DNA of 64,000 nucleotides. It comes from an uncultured Porphyromonadaceae bacterium. GTDB lineage: Bacteria; Bacteroidota; Bacteroidia; Bacteroidales; Muribaculaceae. The notes under the pieces were generated by a model, which had not been told where the DNA came from, made no database searches, and worked only from the letters and a program-made list of their open reading frames with translations. Of the stretch, positions 52,520 to 60,418 are shown piece by piece (positions within the stretch are counted from its first letter, which is position 1; each line of letters starts with the position of its first letter). The stretch spans positions 186,001-250,000 of the forward strand of contig CANRVB010000001.1 in assembly GCA_947643165.1 (NCBI GenBank), read 5' to 3'. A program made the position numbers and the translations under genes.

Positions 52520-52936
52520 TCAGAGGTGATTTTTTCTGCCTATCCGTTGCCATACCTGGGGGTGGTTGCGCTCGTTTTTCCAACTGTAGCTCAAGCGCAC
52601 CACATTGCCCTCAAGATTGTAATTGATAGCGATTTCGGGGACTTCGTTGAGGTTGTTGTCGATTACCGGTGATTCGATGTATACGCCGTAGGCAATGGGG
52701 TCGGTATAGGTGCCCCATTGTATTAATTTATAGGTCTTTCCACGGTCTTCCGACATGTGGACCGTGAATGTGCCGTCGGACTTGAGATTCTTGATATAAA
52801 CGGCATGTTTGCGGACGGAACGTCCTGAGTCACTGATAAGTATCCATTGTCCTGCAAGCGGATGTGTAGCAAAGGCCAAGGACGATGAACACACGGCAAA
52901 CAAGGATATTATTACTAATTTCAAATGCCTCATCAT
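52520..52936 (-). CDS. Small secreted protein (DUF4488-like)
   Basis: The frame runs to 52987, but a promoter element (52985-52992) lies there. The ATG at 52936 gives 138 residues with a signal peptide (RHLKLVIISLFAV... ending LAFA). The mature part is lipocalin- or DUF4488-like: HPLAGQWILISDSG, DGTFTVHMSEDRGKTYKLIQ, WGTYTDPIAYGVYIES and a C-terminal VVRLSYSWKNERNHPQVWQR. Such proteins are periplasmic and of unknown function. Monocistronic. Confidence 0.65.
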   Translation of the reverse strand: MMRHLKLVIISLFAVCSSSLAFATHPLAGQWILISDSGRSVRKHAVYIKNLKSDGTFTVHMSEDRGKTYKLIQWGTYTDPIAYGVYIESPVIDNNLNEVPEIAINYNLEGNVVRLSYSWKNERNHPQVWQRIGRKNHL

Positions 52937-52984
52937 GTTAACATACTTGGAAGTAACTAAACGGTTGCATAAGCAATAAACGCA

Positions 52985-52992
52985 CAAAAGTA
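52985..52992 (-). promoter_or_regulatory. -7 element (TACTTTTG) for the small secreted protein gene
   Basis: An exact TAnnTTTG match on the minus strand, 48 nt upstream of the chosen start. Confidence 0.55.
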
Positions 52993-53120
52993 GTAATTTT
53001 CGGTGGGTTTTGGGCCGTAAGTGTCAAAAAAGTAGACAACTACGTCGGAGATCGGGAATCGCCAATATTAAAATTTGCTAAATAGGGGGCGTCCGGGTTG
53101 GAGTAAATGTGGTTTTGAAT

Positions 53121-53128
53121 TAATTTTG
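53121..53128 (+). promoter_or_regulatory. -7 element (TAATTTTG) for the stand-alone sigma factor gene
   Basis: An exact TAnnTTTG match 77 nt upstream of the start at 53206. Unlike the ECF gene at 272, this one seems to use a housekeeping promoter. Confidence 0.6.
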
Positions 53129-53205
53129 CGAAAATAAAATGATTTACTAACCTTATCACTTTCTGCCTATTGCACACTACTACTCGACTTTAAGAGACAA
53201 TAGTA

Positions 53206-53796
53206 ATGCAAAATAAAAGAACGCTCACAGACGATCGTCTGGTTGCAACTTACGCCAATGGCGACAATGAGGCATTCGACATACTGTTGTGCCGTCATCA
53301 GGCGCGTATATATTCGTACATCTTTTCGGTAGTAAAAAACCGCAATATAGCCGATGATATCTTTCAGGAGACATTCGTCAAGGCAATCATGACCATTAAG
53401 CAGGGGCGATATTCTGAAACGGGCAAGTTCGGGGCGTGGATATCGCGGATAGCACACAATCTGATCATAGATTATTACCGGCAGGAGAAATCGGAAAGTC
53501 TGGTGTCGGTTGACGAGTGTGAAAGCGATATGCTGAACCGGCGCGATTTCAGCGATCCGACGGTAGAGGACCAGATGATAGGTGACCAGATCACCGACGA
53601 TCTGCGGAAGATAATCAATCTGCTGCCGGAGAATCAGCGGGAGGTGCTGCAACTGAGATATTACAAGGATATGTCGTTCAAAGAGATCGCAGATCTGACG
53701 AACGTGAGTATAAACACGGCTCTCGGCAGGATGCGCTACGCTCTGATAAACATGCGCCGCATAGCGGAGCATCACGACATATCGCTGACCGCGTGA
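53206..53796 (+). CDS. ECF-type RNA polymerase sigma factor without an adjacent anti-sigma gene
   Basis: The 196-residue protein has region 2 (about 22-92, with YIFSVVKNRNIADDIFQETF and WISRIAHNLIIDYYR) and region 4 (about 135-190, LPENQREVLQLRYYKDMSF and a helix-turn-helix EIADLTNVSINTALGRMRYA). No anti-sigma factor, receptor or regulated gene lies beside it: the next gene, an antiporter, faces it and its stop adjoins directly at 53796/53797. A constitutive or otherwise controlled sigma factor is suggested. It is widely conserved in type among Bacteroidales. Confidence 0.93.
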   Translation: MQNKRTLTDDRLVATYANGDNEAFDILLCRHQARIYSYIFSVVKNRNIADDIFQETFVKAIMTIKQGRYSETGKFGAWISRIAHNLIIDYYRQEKSESLVSVDECESDMLNRRDFSDPTVEDQMIGDQITDDLRKIINLLPENQREVLQLRYYKDMSFKEIADLTNVSINTALGRMRYALINMRRIAEHHDISLTA

Positions 53797-54786
53797 TCAG
53801 CCGATGGCTGTAGCGACAAGCCAGGCAGTATAGGCGACATAGCCCAGGAACATGACCGCACCCTCGACGCGGGTTATTGTGCGCCGGCGAATGATCCATC
53901 CGAACACCCAGAAGAGGACCGATGCGGCAAGGAGCACGAGCAGGTCGACATTTCCGATTGATCCGAATTGGAGGGGGCGTATAGTGGCGCCGACACCCGC
54001 TACGAAGAATACGTTGAATATGTTGCTGCCTATGACATTTCCAAGTGCCATGCCGGGGCTTCCCTTGAGGGCGGCGGCAACAGATGTAGCCAATTCAGGC
54101 AGGGATGTGCCCAGAGCCACGATAGTCAGTCCGATAACAGCCTGACTGACTCCGAGAGCCGAGGCGATACCTGAGGCACCGTCGACAAACCGGTCGCCAC
54201 CCCATATCAGCATTGCCAGACCTCCAAGGAGCCAGATCCAGGCTTTGAGCATGGACATTGACGCGGCCGCAGACGGTTTCTGCGGCCGGTCGGTATTTTC
54301 AGGGACAGGTAGCTGCTCCTTTGCACGGCTGAAGGTGTAGCGCATGAAAATCATGAAGAAGATGAGGAGGATAAGGCCGTCGACGCGTGTAAGCATTGCT
54401 GGACTCTGCCCATCGAGCAAGGGTCCGTTGCCCATAATGAGCAACACGAGCGAGGAGAGGATTACCATAGGAATCTCGTTGGTCATGATGCTACGGTCGA
54501 TAAGTATGGGACGACACATGGCGGTAATACCTATGATAACCAATACATTGAAGATATTACTACCGACTACATTGCCGACTGCAATCTCAGTAGCGCCACG
54601 GGCGGCAGACATGGCTGTGATGACAAGTTCGGGTGCGGATGTACCAAACGCCACGATTGTGAGACCTATGACAAGTTCGCTAATACCAGAACGACGCGCG
54701 ATGGCTGAGGCGCCATCGGTAAGGGCACTTGCACCAACAAGTATCAGCACAAGTCCAAGCAACATGTAGAAAATATCGAGCAACAT
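53797..54786 (-). CDS. Calcium/sodium antiporter (YrbG-like, CaCA family)
   Basis: The 329-residue inner-membrane protein has the two inverted repeats of the cation/Ca exchanger family. The alpha-repeat motif is GTSAPEL at 48-54 in the first half and GTSLPEL at 226-232 in the second, each followed by a GNVVGSNIFNV / GNVIGSNIFNV segment (71-81 and about 247-257). About ten transmembrane helices can be followed, with a polar central loop (about 152-180). It probably exports Ca2+ in exchange for Na+ or H+. Monocistronic, with its own -7 element. Confidence 0.94.
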   Translation of the reverse strand: MLLDIFYMLLGLVLILVGASALTDGASAIARRSGISELVIGLTIVAFGTSAPELVITAMSAARGATEIAVGNVVGSNIFNVLVIIGITAMCRPILIDRSIMTNEIPMVILSSLVLLIMGNGPLLDGQSPAMLTRVDGLILLIFFMIFMRYTFSRAKEQLPVPENTDRPQKPSAAASMSMLKAWIWLLGGLAMLIWGGDRFVDGASGIASALGVSQAVIGLTIVALGTSLPELATSVAAALKGSPGMALGNVIGSNIFNVFFVAGVGATIRPLQFGSIGNVDLLVLLAASVLFWVFGWIIRRRTITRVEGAVMFLGYVAYTAWLVATAIG

Positions 54787-54820
54787 ATATGAAGAACAGC
54801 TCTGAATGTAAAAAGATGAC

Positions 54821-54828
54821 CAAAAGTA
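54821..54828 (-). promoter_or_regulatory. -7 element (TACTTTTG) for the antiporter gene
   Basis: An exact TAnnTTTG match on the minus strand, 34 nt upstream of the start at 54786. Confidence 0.6.
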
Positions 54829-54927
54829 GCAAAAATGTGTGGAATTGCCGGCTATTCAAGGCCAAAAAGCATAGGACGCAACCATTGAACGGATATGGGA
54901 AACTCCGATAGAACGAAAAATATCAAC

Positions 54928-54974
54928 AAAGGGGATATTTCGCAAAAATTGCCAGGTCAAATTCTATAATTTTG
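54928..54974 (+). promoter_or_regulatory. Orphan promoter with the 19-nt upstream motif
   Basis: AAAGGGGATATTTCGCAAA (54928-54946), a 20-nt spacer and TAATTTTG (54967-54974), an exact -7 match. Spacing and orientation match the TonB-receptor promoter at 34256-34301. Downstream lies only a 36-codon frame before the convergent barrel gene. Confidence 0.6.
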
Positions 54975-55003
54975 CAGAACTACAAATCACAAAAAAGCTT
55001 GCC

Positions 55004-55114
55004 ATGAACCGAGACCATCATGCACACACATACCGCTCCACAGTCCATTGTGCCGAATTGACGCGTAAACTTCACAAGCGACAGCACGTGATCATTCGCG
55101 GGGCCTTTTGCTGA
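55004..55114 (+). CDS. Possible 36-codon orphan reading frame
   Basis: ATG at 55004 opens a 36-residue His- and Arg-rich frame (MNRDHHAHTYRST..., ending IIRGAFC) that stops at 55112-55114, overlapping the end of the convergent barrel gene by 23 bp. It begins 30 nt after a convincing promoter. It may be a small protein, the remnant of a lost gene, or part of a non-coding transcript. There is no recognisable family. Confidence 0.3.
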   Translation: MNRDHHAHTYRSTVHCAELTRKLHKRQHVIIRGAFC

Positions 55115-58010
55115 AGTTCCACTTCATGGAAAGCATCACATAGGATGGAATGGAGTTGACCCACGTCTCGGTGCGTGCCTGCGATGATATGTTATAACTT
55201 ATACTCTTCACATTGCCAAGTATGTCATATCCGTCGAGCGCCACCATAAGCCGCCCTTTGAGCAGCTGCTTAGAGATGCGAGCATTCCACACAAGTTGGT
55301 TGGTGTTCATCTCGTGATAGTCATAACCACGGTTAGAATACATTGTGAGATCAGAGGTAATCTCTATGTTGCATGGCAACGCAAAACGGCAGTTCGCTCC
55401 ATAACTGAAAGTGGTTATATTGAAAGGGGTGAAGTCATGTGCCGACGAAGAAGAATGTTCAGTGTCAACACTTCCCTTGATGCCCACCGTGTGACCTTTG
55501 AAATCGTAGTCCAGTCCTATTTTATCACTAAATCCTAAAGTATTGACTATGTTTTTTGTTATTGAAGCAAAACCATCTGTCGACATCATATCTGACAGAC
55601 GCCCTTGCGTTACATCCGAGCTGTTGTAAAACCAGAATTTGCGGGCTGGATCAACAAACACATTCCAGCCAAGATGGTATATCATTGACTGATTGCCGGA
55701 GACATTGACAGGCCTGTAAGTGCGTACTCCTGTTGTGCGGTCATAGTTGTAGCTCATGGTCACATCGTTGAAGGGGTGTCTCCAATTTATGCTCGCATTG
55801 ACAAACAAACGGTCCTGCCACAGTTTGCTTGACGTGTAGTTGAGTTTCAGAGTGCTGTTTATTTTCTGCTTCAAGTCGAGATTTCCGGTGCGCAGATTGA
55901 GAGGGTCCGAGTCGAAAGTCACGTCAACAAGGTCCATCATATCATAGCTCACACCGTTTAGATTATATTGCAGCTCAAGGGTATGGATACGCTTTGGGAG
56001 CGACCAGAACACTGATAGATTGCTTGAGGGACTCACGTAGTTTTTCTTCAGCAATCTGGATACCAAGCCATCATATTTGAACCGTTCGTGGTTTATATTG
56101 GCACCGGCGTTCAGATTGACCGAAAGCAGACTATAGCTCTTGCCATCGCGCTTCTCCTCCTTGAAATATTTGAAATACATGGTGATATATTCATGACTGT
56201 GCTGTTGCCCAGTGATATAGCTATTGCGAGGATCGAGTTGCATCAGTTTGTCAATAATAGACATCCTGTCGGTCGGATAAAAATAGGTGTCATTAGAGCT
56301 TGCATCCCGTAGAGTCTCGTTACCGTCAGTCTCTGAGGTATACCACGTGTTGTCAGTGTAAAGATACCTGTGACAGTAGGCTATCGAGGGCATTATCGTG
56401 ACTGTTGATGACAGATTGATTGACGAATTGGCGCCCACCCAATATTCATAACGGTGATTGTGCCCAGGGTTGAGACGGCGGTCGTCCTGAGGTAACTCTC
56501 CATGATATTGCAGGGTATAATTGTTGTTAGCATCGGCAAGACCGCGGTAGTAATATCCATGGCTGCTTAGTGTGACACCGTGTGGGGTGTCCTTTATCCT
56601 GAATGTAGAATTGTGTTGCCAACTACCTCCCCACTCTCGTTGTCTTGACTCCAGATAGTTGAGATATCGGTTTATGACATCGGTTCCACCGGGCATACCG
56701 GCAACCAATTCGTCCTTAAGTTCCAGACCTGCATCGGGCTTATTGCTGAATGAACCTTCGGTTAGATCGGCGCGTTTTTTCGTGTCACCATAATTACCAT
56801 ATAGTTCTATGCGGGTATTATACTTATTGCCCTGCGATGGGCGGAATGTAAGGATATGCTGTGTGTTAAGCTGCAGGTCGCGGTTGAGCGAGTTATCCCA
56901 GCGGCGTGTATAGGTGTCGCCGCCTGTCAGGAAGTTCTGTTGGCTTGTGCGTGTATTGAGGTCGGTGTGCTTGTAAGATGCAGCTACATTACCTGTTATC
57001 TGAAAAGAATTTCCGTGATAGTAACCATAGTCAATACCACCACCTTTGGCATTGGTCAGGCCATTGCGGGAATCGGAAGGATTCCAATCGCCGTTACGAC
57101 CCGGATTTCGGGTCTCGTTCAGATTGTTTATAAATCCATAGGCGGCAAGTCGCATTGATTTGGTATATCCCAACCCGAAAGCACGGCCGCGGTAGCGGCT
57201 GTGGGTGCCACCGCCGGCTTCGGCGTTTGCCATCCATCCGGCGTTATAGCCTTTTTTCAGCTTCACATCCATCACATACTCGTACTGATCGCGTCCTGCT
57301 ACAGTTTTTCCAAGCACTTCGGCCACGTTGTTAGCTTTTTCATACACCTGGATGTTTTTCACGGTATAAGCAGGTAGGTTTTGCAGCAGCACAAGTTTGT
57401 CGCCCTGGAAAAAATCTTTGCCGTCAAGCAACAGTTTTTCAACAAACCTGCCGTTTACATAAATCTGTCCGTTCTCTTTCAGCTCCACCCCCGGCATGCG
57501 TTCTATCAGAGCGTCAAGCATAGAACCCTGGGCTATCTTGAAAGCGTCGGCATTATATTGTATAGTGTCACCCTTGTTGACAAACTGGAGCACCGAAGCT
57601 TTGACTGTGACTTCGCCCAGCAACAGACTCTTTTCAAACTTTGAAAGACGGCGCATTTCTACTGTTCCGGCCTCATATACCGCGCCATTGAGTGTAAACG
57701 GTCTTACTACAGTGTCAAAATCCGGCAACGTAAATCTTAATATGAAACTGCTTCCCGCGCCCTTGGCCCGCAGATTGAAGAAATTGCGAGTACCGTTTGC
57801 TCCGTTTTCCGAATAAAACGATTCGCCTCGCCCAACAACAGTGCTGTCGGGCGCAAGAACCTCGACGGTCACATTCTCAGTAACAGGCTCGCCGGTGATC
57901 ATGTTGGTAATATATCCCTCCACTCTGAATTCGATCATCTTTTTATCTGTTGCGATAGCTGTCGCCGATATTGCAGATAACAAGCACAAGAGTGTTATAA
58001 ATAATTTCAT
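55092..58010 (-). CDS. Large outer-membrane beta-barrel protein (TonB-receptor-like)
   Basis: I use the ATG at 58010 (972 residues), which gives a clean signal peptide (MKLFITLLCLLSAISATAIA); the frame extends to 58046. A carboxypeptidase-regulatory-like beta domain (about 22-125, VEGYITNMITGEPVTENVTV) is followed by a plug-like region (LQFVNKGDTIQYNADAFKIA, MLDALIERMPGVELKENGQI, VNGRFVEKLLLDGKDFFQGD) and a long barrel with many aromatic strands ending in LSMKWNFSKRPRE. This is the outer-membrane-barrel family related to TonB receptors but without a clear TonB box. It has no partner lipoprotein gene. The ligand is unknown. Confidence 0.85.
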   Translation of the reverse strand: MKLFITLLCLLSAISATAIATDKKMIEFRVEGYITNMITGEPVTENVTVEVLAPDSTVVGRGESFYSENGANGTRNFFNLRAKGAGSSFILRFTLPDFDTVVRPFTLNGAVYEAGTVEMRRLSKFEKSLLLGEVTVKASVLQFVNKGDTIQYNADAFKIAQGSMLDALIERMPGVELKENGQIYVNGRFVEKLLLDGKDFFQGDKLVLLQNLPAYTVKNIQVYEKANNVAEVLGKTVAGRDQYEYVMDVKLKKGYNAGWMANAEAGGGTHSRYRGRAFGLGYTKSMRLAAYGFINNLNETRNPGRNGDWNPSDSRNGLTNAKGGGIDYGYYHGNSFQITGNVAASYKHTDLNTRTSQQNFLTGGDTYTRRWDNSLNRDLQLNTQHILTFRPSQGNKYNTRIELYGNYGDTKKRADLTEGSFSNKPDAGLELKDELVAGMPGGTDVINRYLNYLESRQREWGGSWQHNSTFRIKDTPHGVTLSSHGYYYRGLADANNNYTLQYHGELPQDDRRLNPGHNHRYEYWVGANSSINLSSTVTIMPSIAYCHRYLYTDNTWYTSETDGNETLRDASSNDTYFYPTDRMSIIDKLMQLDPRNSYITGQQHSHEYITMYFKYFKEEKRDGKSYSLLSVNLNAGANINHERFKYDGLVSRLLKKNYVSPSSNLSVFWSLPKRIHTLELQYNLNGVSYDMMDLVDVTFDSDPLNLRTGNLDLKQKINSTLKLNYTSSKLWQDRLFVNASINWRHPFNDVTMSYNYDRTTGVRTYRPVNVSGNQSMIYHLGWNVFVDPARKFWFYNSSDVTQGRLSDMMSTDGFASITKNIVNTLGFSDKIGLDYDFKGHTVGIKGSVDTEHSSSSAHDFTPFNITTFSYGANCRFALPCNIEITSDLTMYSNRGYDYHEMNTNQLVWNARISKQLLKGRLMVALDGYDILGNVKSISYNISSQARTETWVNSIPSYVMLSMKWNFSKRPRE

Positions 58011-58412
58011 GGCTGATTCTTTGGTAGTAATCAATATATGAATCATATACTTGATGGAACTTGTCGTTATAGTAAGTTCTGTAAAAGATTATTATCAACC
58101 CGGTGGGTTGAATTAAAATTCTAAATAGAGATGAAAAAGTCGCACAAAAGGCAGGATGTTAACAAATCAGTAGCAAACACACCGTTAATTACCAATGCTA
58201 TGAACTTCATCGCAAATTTCGTTAGAATCTTCGGGATTTGCAAGGCTTTCGATGGAAACAATCCATCAACAGTTCTTATCAAACACCATCTTACAATTTC
58301 GTTGCCATTGAACCATAATTAGAAAAGCATTCAAGAATTATCGCTATGCCGCCCCCAAAAACCGTCAACTCGATTCTATCAAGATATCTTTCGACATTTC
58401 ACTTTTTTGTAG
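58011..58412. other. AT-rich intergenic stretch
   Basis: The stretch holds the leader of the barrel gene, a 7-bp hairpin (TCAACCC at 58095-58101 with GGGTTGA at 58105-58111) and a 63-codon plus-strand frame with no promoter or protein-like features. I see no other feature before the promoter at 58413. Confidence 0.6.
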
Positions 58413-58420
58413 TAACTTTG
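58413..58420 (+). promoter_or_regulatory. -7 element (TAACTTTG) of the LegB-NeuB-RpoN operon
   Basis: An exact TAnnTTTG match 26 nt upstream of the start at 58447. GATATCTTTCG at 58383-58393 upstream weakly resembles the 19-nt motif at 34283 and 54928. Confidence 0.6.
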
Positions 58421-58446
58421 TTGATAAAACACGAGAAACAACGAAC

Positions 58447-59436
58447 ATGTCAACAAAACCCACTGTACTGGTTACCGGAGCCGACGGCTTCATTGGATCG
58501 CACCTGACCGAACTGCTGCTGAATGAGGGCTATCATGTAAGAGCCCTTTGTCTGTATAACTCATTCGGCTCGCTCGGATGGCTGGAAGGTGTGTCGCACC
58601 CTGAGCTTGAAACAATATCGGGAGATGTGCGCGATCCTGACCTGTGCCGTCAGATATCGGATGGATGTGAGATAATATTCCATCTTGCAGCTCTGATAGC
58701 CATACCCTACAGCTATGTCGCACCGGACAGTTATGTCGACACCAACATAAGGGGGACGCTGAACATGCTTCAGGGGGCACGAGCCAACAAGTCGTTAAAA
58801 CGGATAATAATCACATCGACGAGCGAGGTGTATGGGACAGCGCTGACCGTACCAATAGCGGAGACCCACCCACGGCAGCCTCAGTCGCCGTATTCCGCGA
58901 CCAAGATAGGAGCTGACGCACTGGCATTGAGCTTTCACGCGGCGTTCGATCTGCCGGTCGTGATAGCCAGGCCGTTCAACACTTTCGGGCCCCGCCAGAG
59001 CGCTCGTGCCATAATACCAACCATAATAACCCAGATAGCATCGGGAGCGACCGAAATCAAGGTGGGTGATCTGACTCCTACCCGCGACTTCAACTATGTG
59101 GAAGACACGGCCCGCGGCTTCCTGGCCATAGCGCGTGCAAACGATGTAGAGGGCCAGGAGATAAACATTGCCACCGGTAGCGAAGTCACAATGGCCAAAA
59201 CACTCGACACAATAGCCACGCTAATGGGGAAAGAGGTAAGCTGGGTGACGGATCCGGCACGTCTACGTCCATCGAAGAGCGAGGTAAGGCGCCTGCTCGG
59301 CGACTCCTCAAAGCTCAGAGAGCTGACCGGATGGGCTCCGAAATACAGCCTTGAGGATGGTCTGCGCAAAACTATAGAATGGTTTACAGAGCCGGCAAAC
59401 CTGGCCAGATATAAAGCTGATATTTACAACCGATAA
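58447..59436 (+). CDS. NAD-dependent 4,6-dehydratase, LegB-like
   Basis: The 329-residue extended SDR enzyme has the NAD-binding GADGFIG at 11-17, the active-site STSEVYG at 124-130, and Y149/K153 in the YSATK motif. STSEVYG, rather than the STDEVYG of dTDP-glucose dehydratases, is what I recall for LegB, which makes a 4-keto-6-deoxy derivative of a GlcNAc nucleotide (GDP- or UDP-linked by species) as the first step to legionaminic acid. Other segments are ALIAIPYSYVAPDSYVDTNI and RPFNTFGPRQSARAIIPTII. It heads a five-gene operon, 2 nt before the ATP-grasp gene. No aminotransferase (LegC) follows, so the product could differ from legionaminate. Ile is often ATA. Confidence 0.85.
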   Translation: MSTKPTVLVTGADGFIGSHLTELLLNEGYHVRALCLYNSFGSLGWLEGVSHPELETISGDVRDPDLCRQISDGCEIIFHLAALIAIPYSYVAPDSYVDTNIRGTLNMLQGARANKSLKRIIITSTSEVYGTALTVPIAETHPRQPQSPYSATKIGADALALSFHAAFDLPVVIARPFNTFGPRQSARAIIPTIITQIASGATEIKVGDLTPTRDFNYVEDTARGFLAIARANDVEGQEINIATGSEVTMAKTLDTIATLMGKEVSWVTDPARLRPSKSEVRRLLGDSSKLRELTGWAPKYSLEDGLRKTIEWFTEPANLARYKADIYNR

Positions 59437-59438
59437 TC

Positions 59439-60413
59439 ATGGGACGCAGGATAGTCATACTGATGCTCGGAGGCGCCAAAAGGGTGTCGATAGGCAGGAT
59501 GATATGTGAGGAATGCCGGAAGCTCGGACTGGAGCCCAAGCTGATAAGCTATGAGCTGACCGAACATGAGCCTATAGCCGAGATAGGCAGTGTAGCCGTG
59601 GGGCTGAGATGGTCGGACCCCGGAGTTGACGGGGACATAGTGAGAGTGCTCCGCGACCACGGTGCCGGTCCTAACAGAGAGCATGACAGTGTGTGCGCAC
59701 TGATCCCATTTGTAGACGGGGCAATAGAGGTAGCCGGCAGAATAGCCGCAAAGCATGAATGGATATACGCGCCGGTATCGTCGCCAGAGAGATCGCACGC
59801 ACTGTTTGACAAAGCGGATTCGGCGGTGCTGTTTGAGAAATGCGGTCTTCCGATACCAGCGACATACGCTCCAGGAGCATTAAAGTTTCCGTTGATAGCC
59901 AAGCCCCGGCTGGGGTCAGCATCGAAGGGTATAAAGATAGCCTACAGTGCCGAGGACCTGAATGGGACAGACACAGACAGGTATCTGCTACAGGAATATA
60001 TAGAACATCCGAAGGAATATACGGTAGACTGCTTTGTGAGCCGCGATGGCGATATACTGTGCATAAGCCCCCGCCTGAGGGTTGCAACGACCGGTGGTGA
60101 AGTGACAAGGACCATAACAGTAGCGGACGCAGAGCTGACAAGCCTATCAAGAAAGACTCTAAAAGCTCTTGATCTGCGGGGAGCCGTGACATTGCAGTTT
60201 CTGCGCAATCAGTCGGGCCGGACCATGCTCATGGAAATAAATCCGCGTCTGGGCGGCGGCGCAGTCTGTACAGTCCATGCAGGCGGCAACATACCGCAAA
60301 TGATAGTAGCCGAAGCCGCAGGCCAAAAGCCGAAAGCGCCGGACTCCATACAACCTTCAATAGAAATAGCACGTTACTTTCAGGAAGTAGTATTCCGCAA
60401 CGACAGCAAATAA
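59439..60413 (+). CDS. ATP-grasp enzyme of unknown substrate
   Basis: The 324-residue protein has the ATP-grasp layout: a pre-ATP-grasp Rossmann-like domain (about 1-105, RRIVILMLGGAKRVSIGRMI), an ATP-binding region with KPRLGSASKG (Lys155) and LLQEYIEHPKEYTVDC, and the metal-binding EINPRLGGG (Glu266, Asn268). It resembles the CarB/PylC side of the superfamily, which join a carboxylate to an amine or similar nucleophile through an acyl phosphate. It lies between the LegB-like and NeuB-like genes with 2- and 5-nt gaps, so it almost certainly acts in the same pathway, perhaps acylating an amino-sugar or nonulosonate. The substrate is not deducible. Confidence 0.85.
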   Translation: MGRRIVILMLGGAKRVSIGRMICEECRKLGLEPKLISYELTEHEPIAEIGSVAVGLRWSDPGVDGDIVRVLRDHGAGPNREHDSVCALIPFVDGAIEVAGRIAAKHEWIYAPVSSPERSHALFDKADSAVLFEKCGLPIPATYAPGALKFPLIAKPRLGSASKGIKIAYSAEDLNGTDTDRYLLQEYIEHPKEYTVDCFVSRDGDILCISPRLRVATTGGEVTRTITVADAELTSLSRKTLKALDLRGAVTLQFLRNQSGRTMLMEINPRLGGGAVCTVHAGGNIPQMIVAEAAGQKPKAPDSIQPSIEIARYFQEVVFRNDSK

Positions 60414-60418
60414 CAGAT

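Noticed and set aside
58131-58322. 63-codon frame upstream of the LegB-like gene
   Set aside because: No promoter, AT-rich random-looking composition, and no recognisable features.
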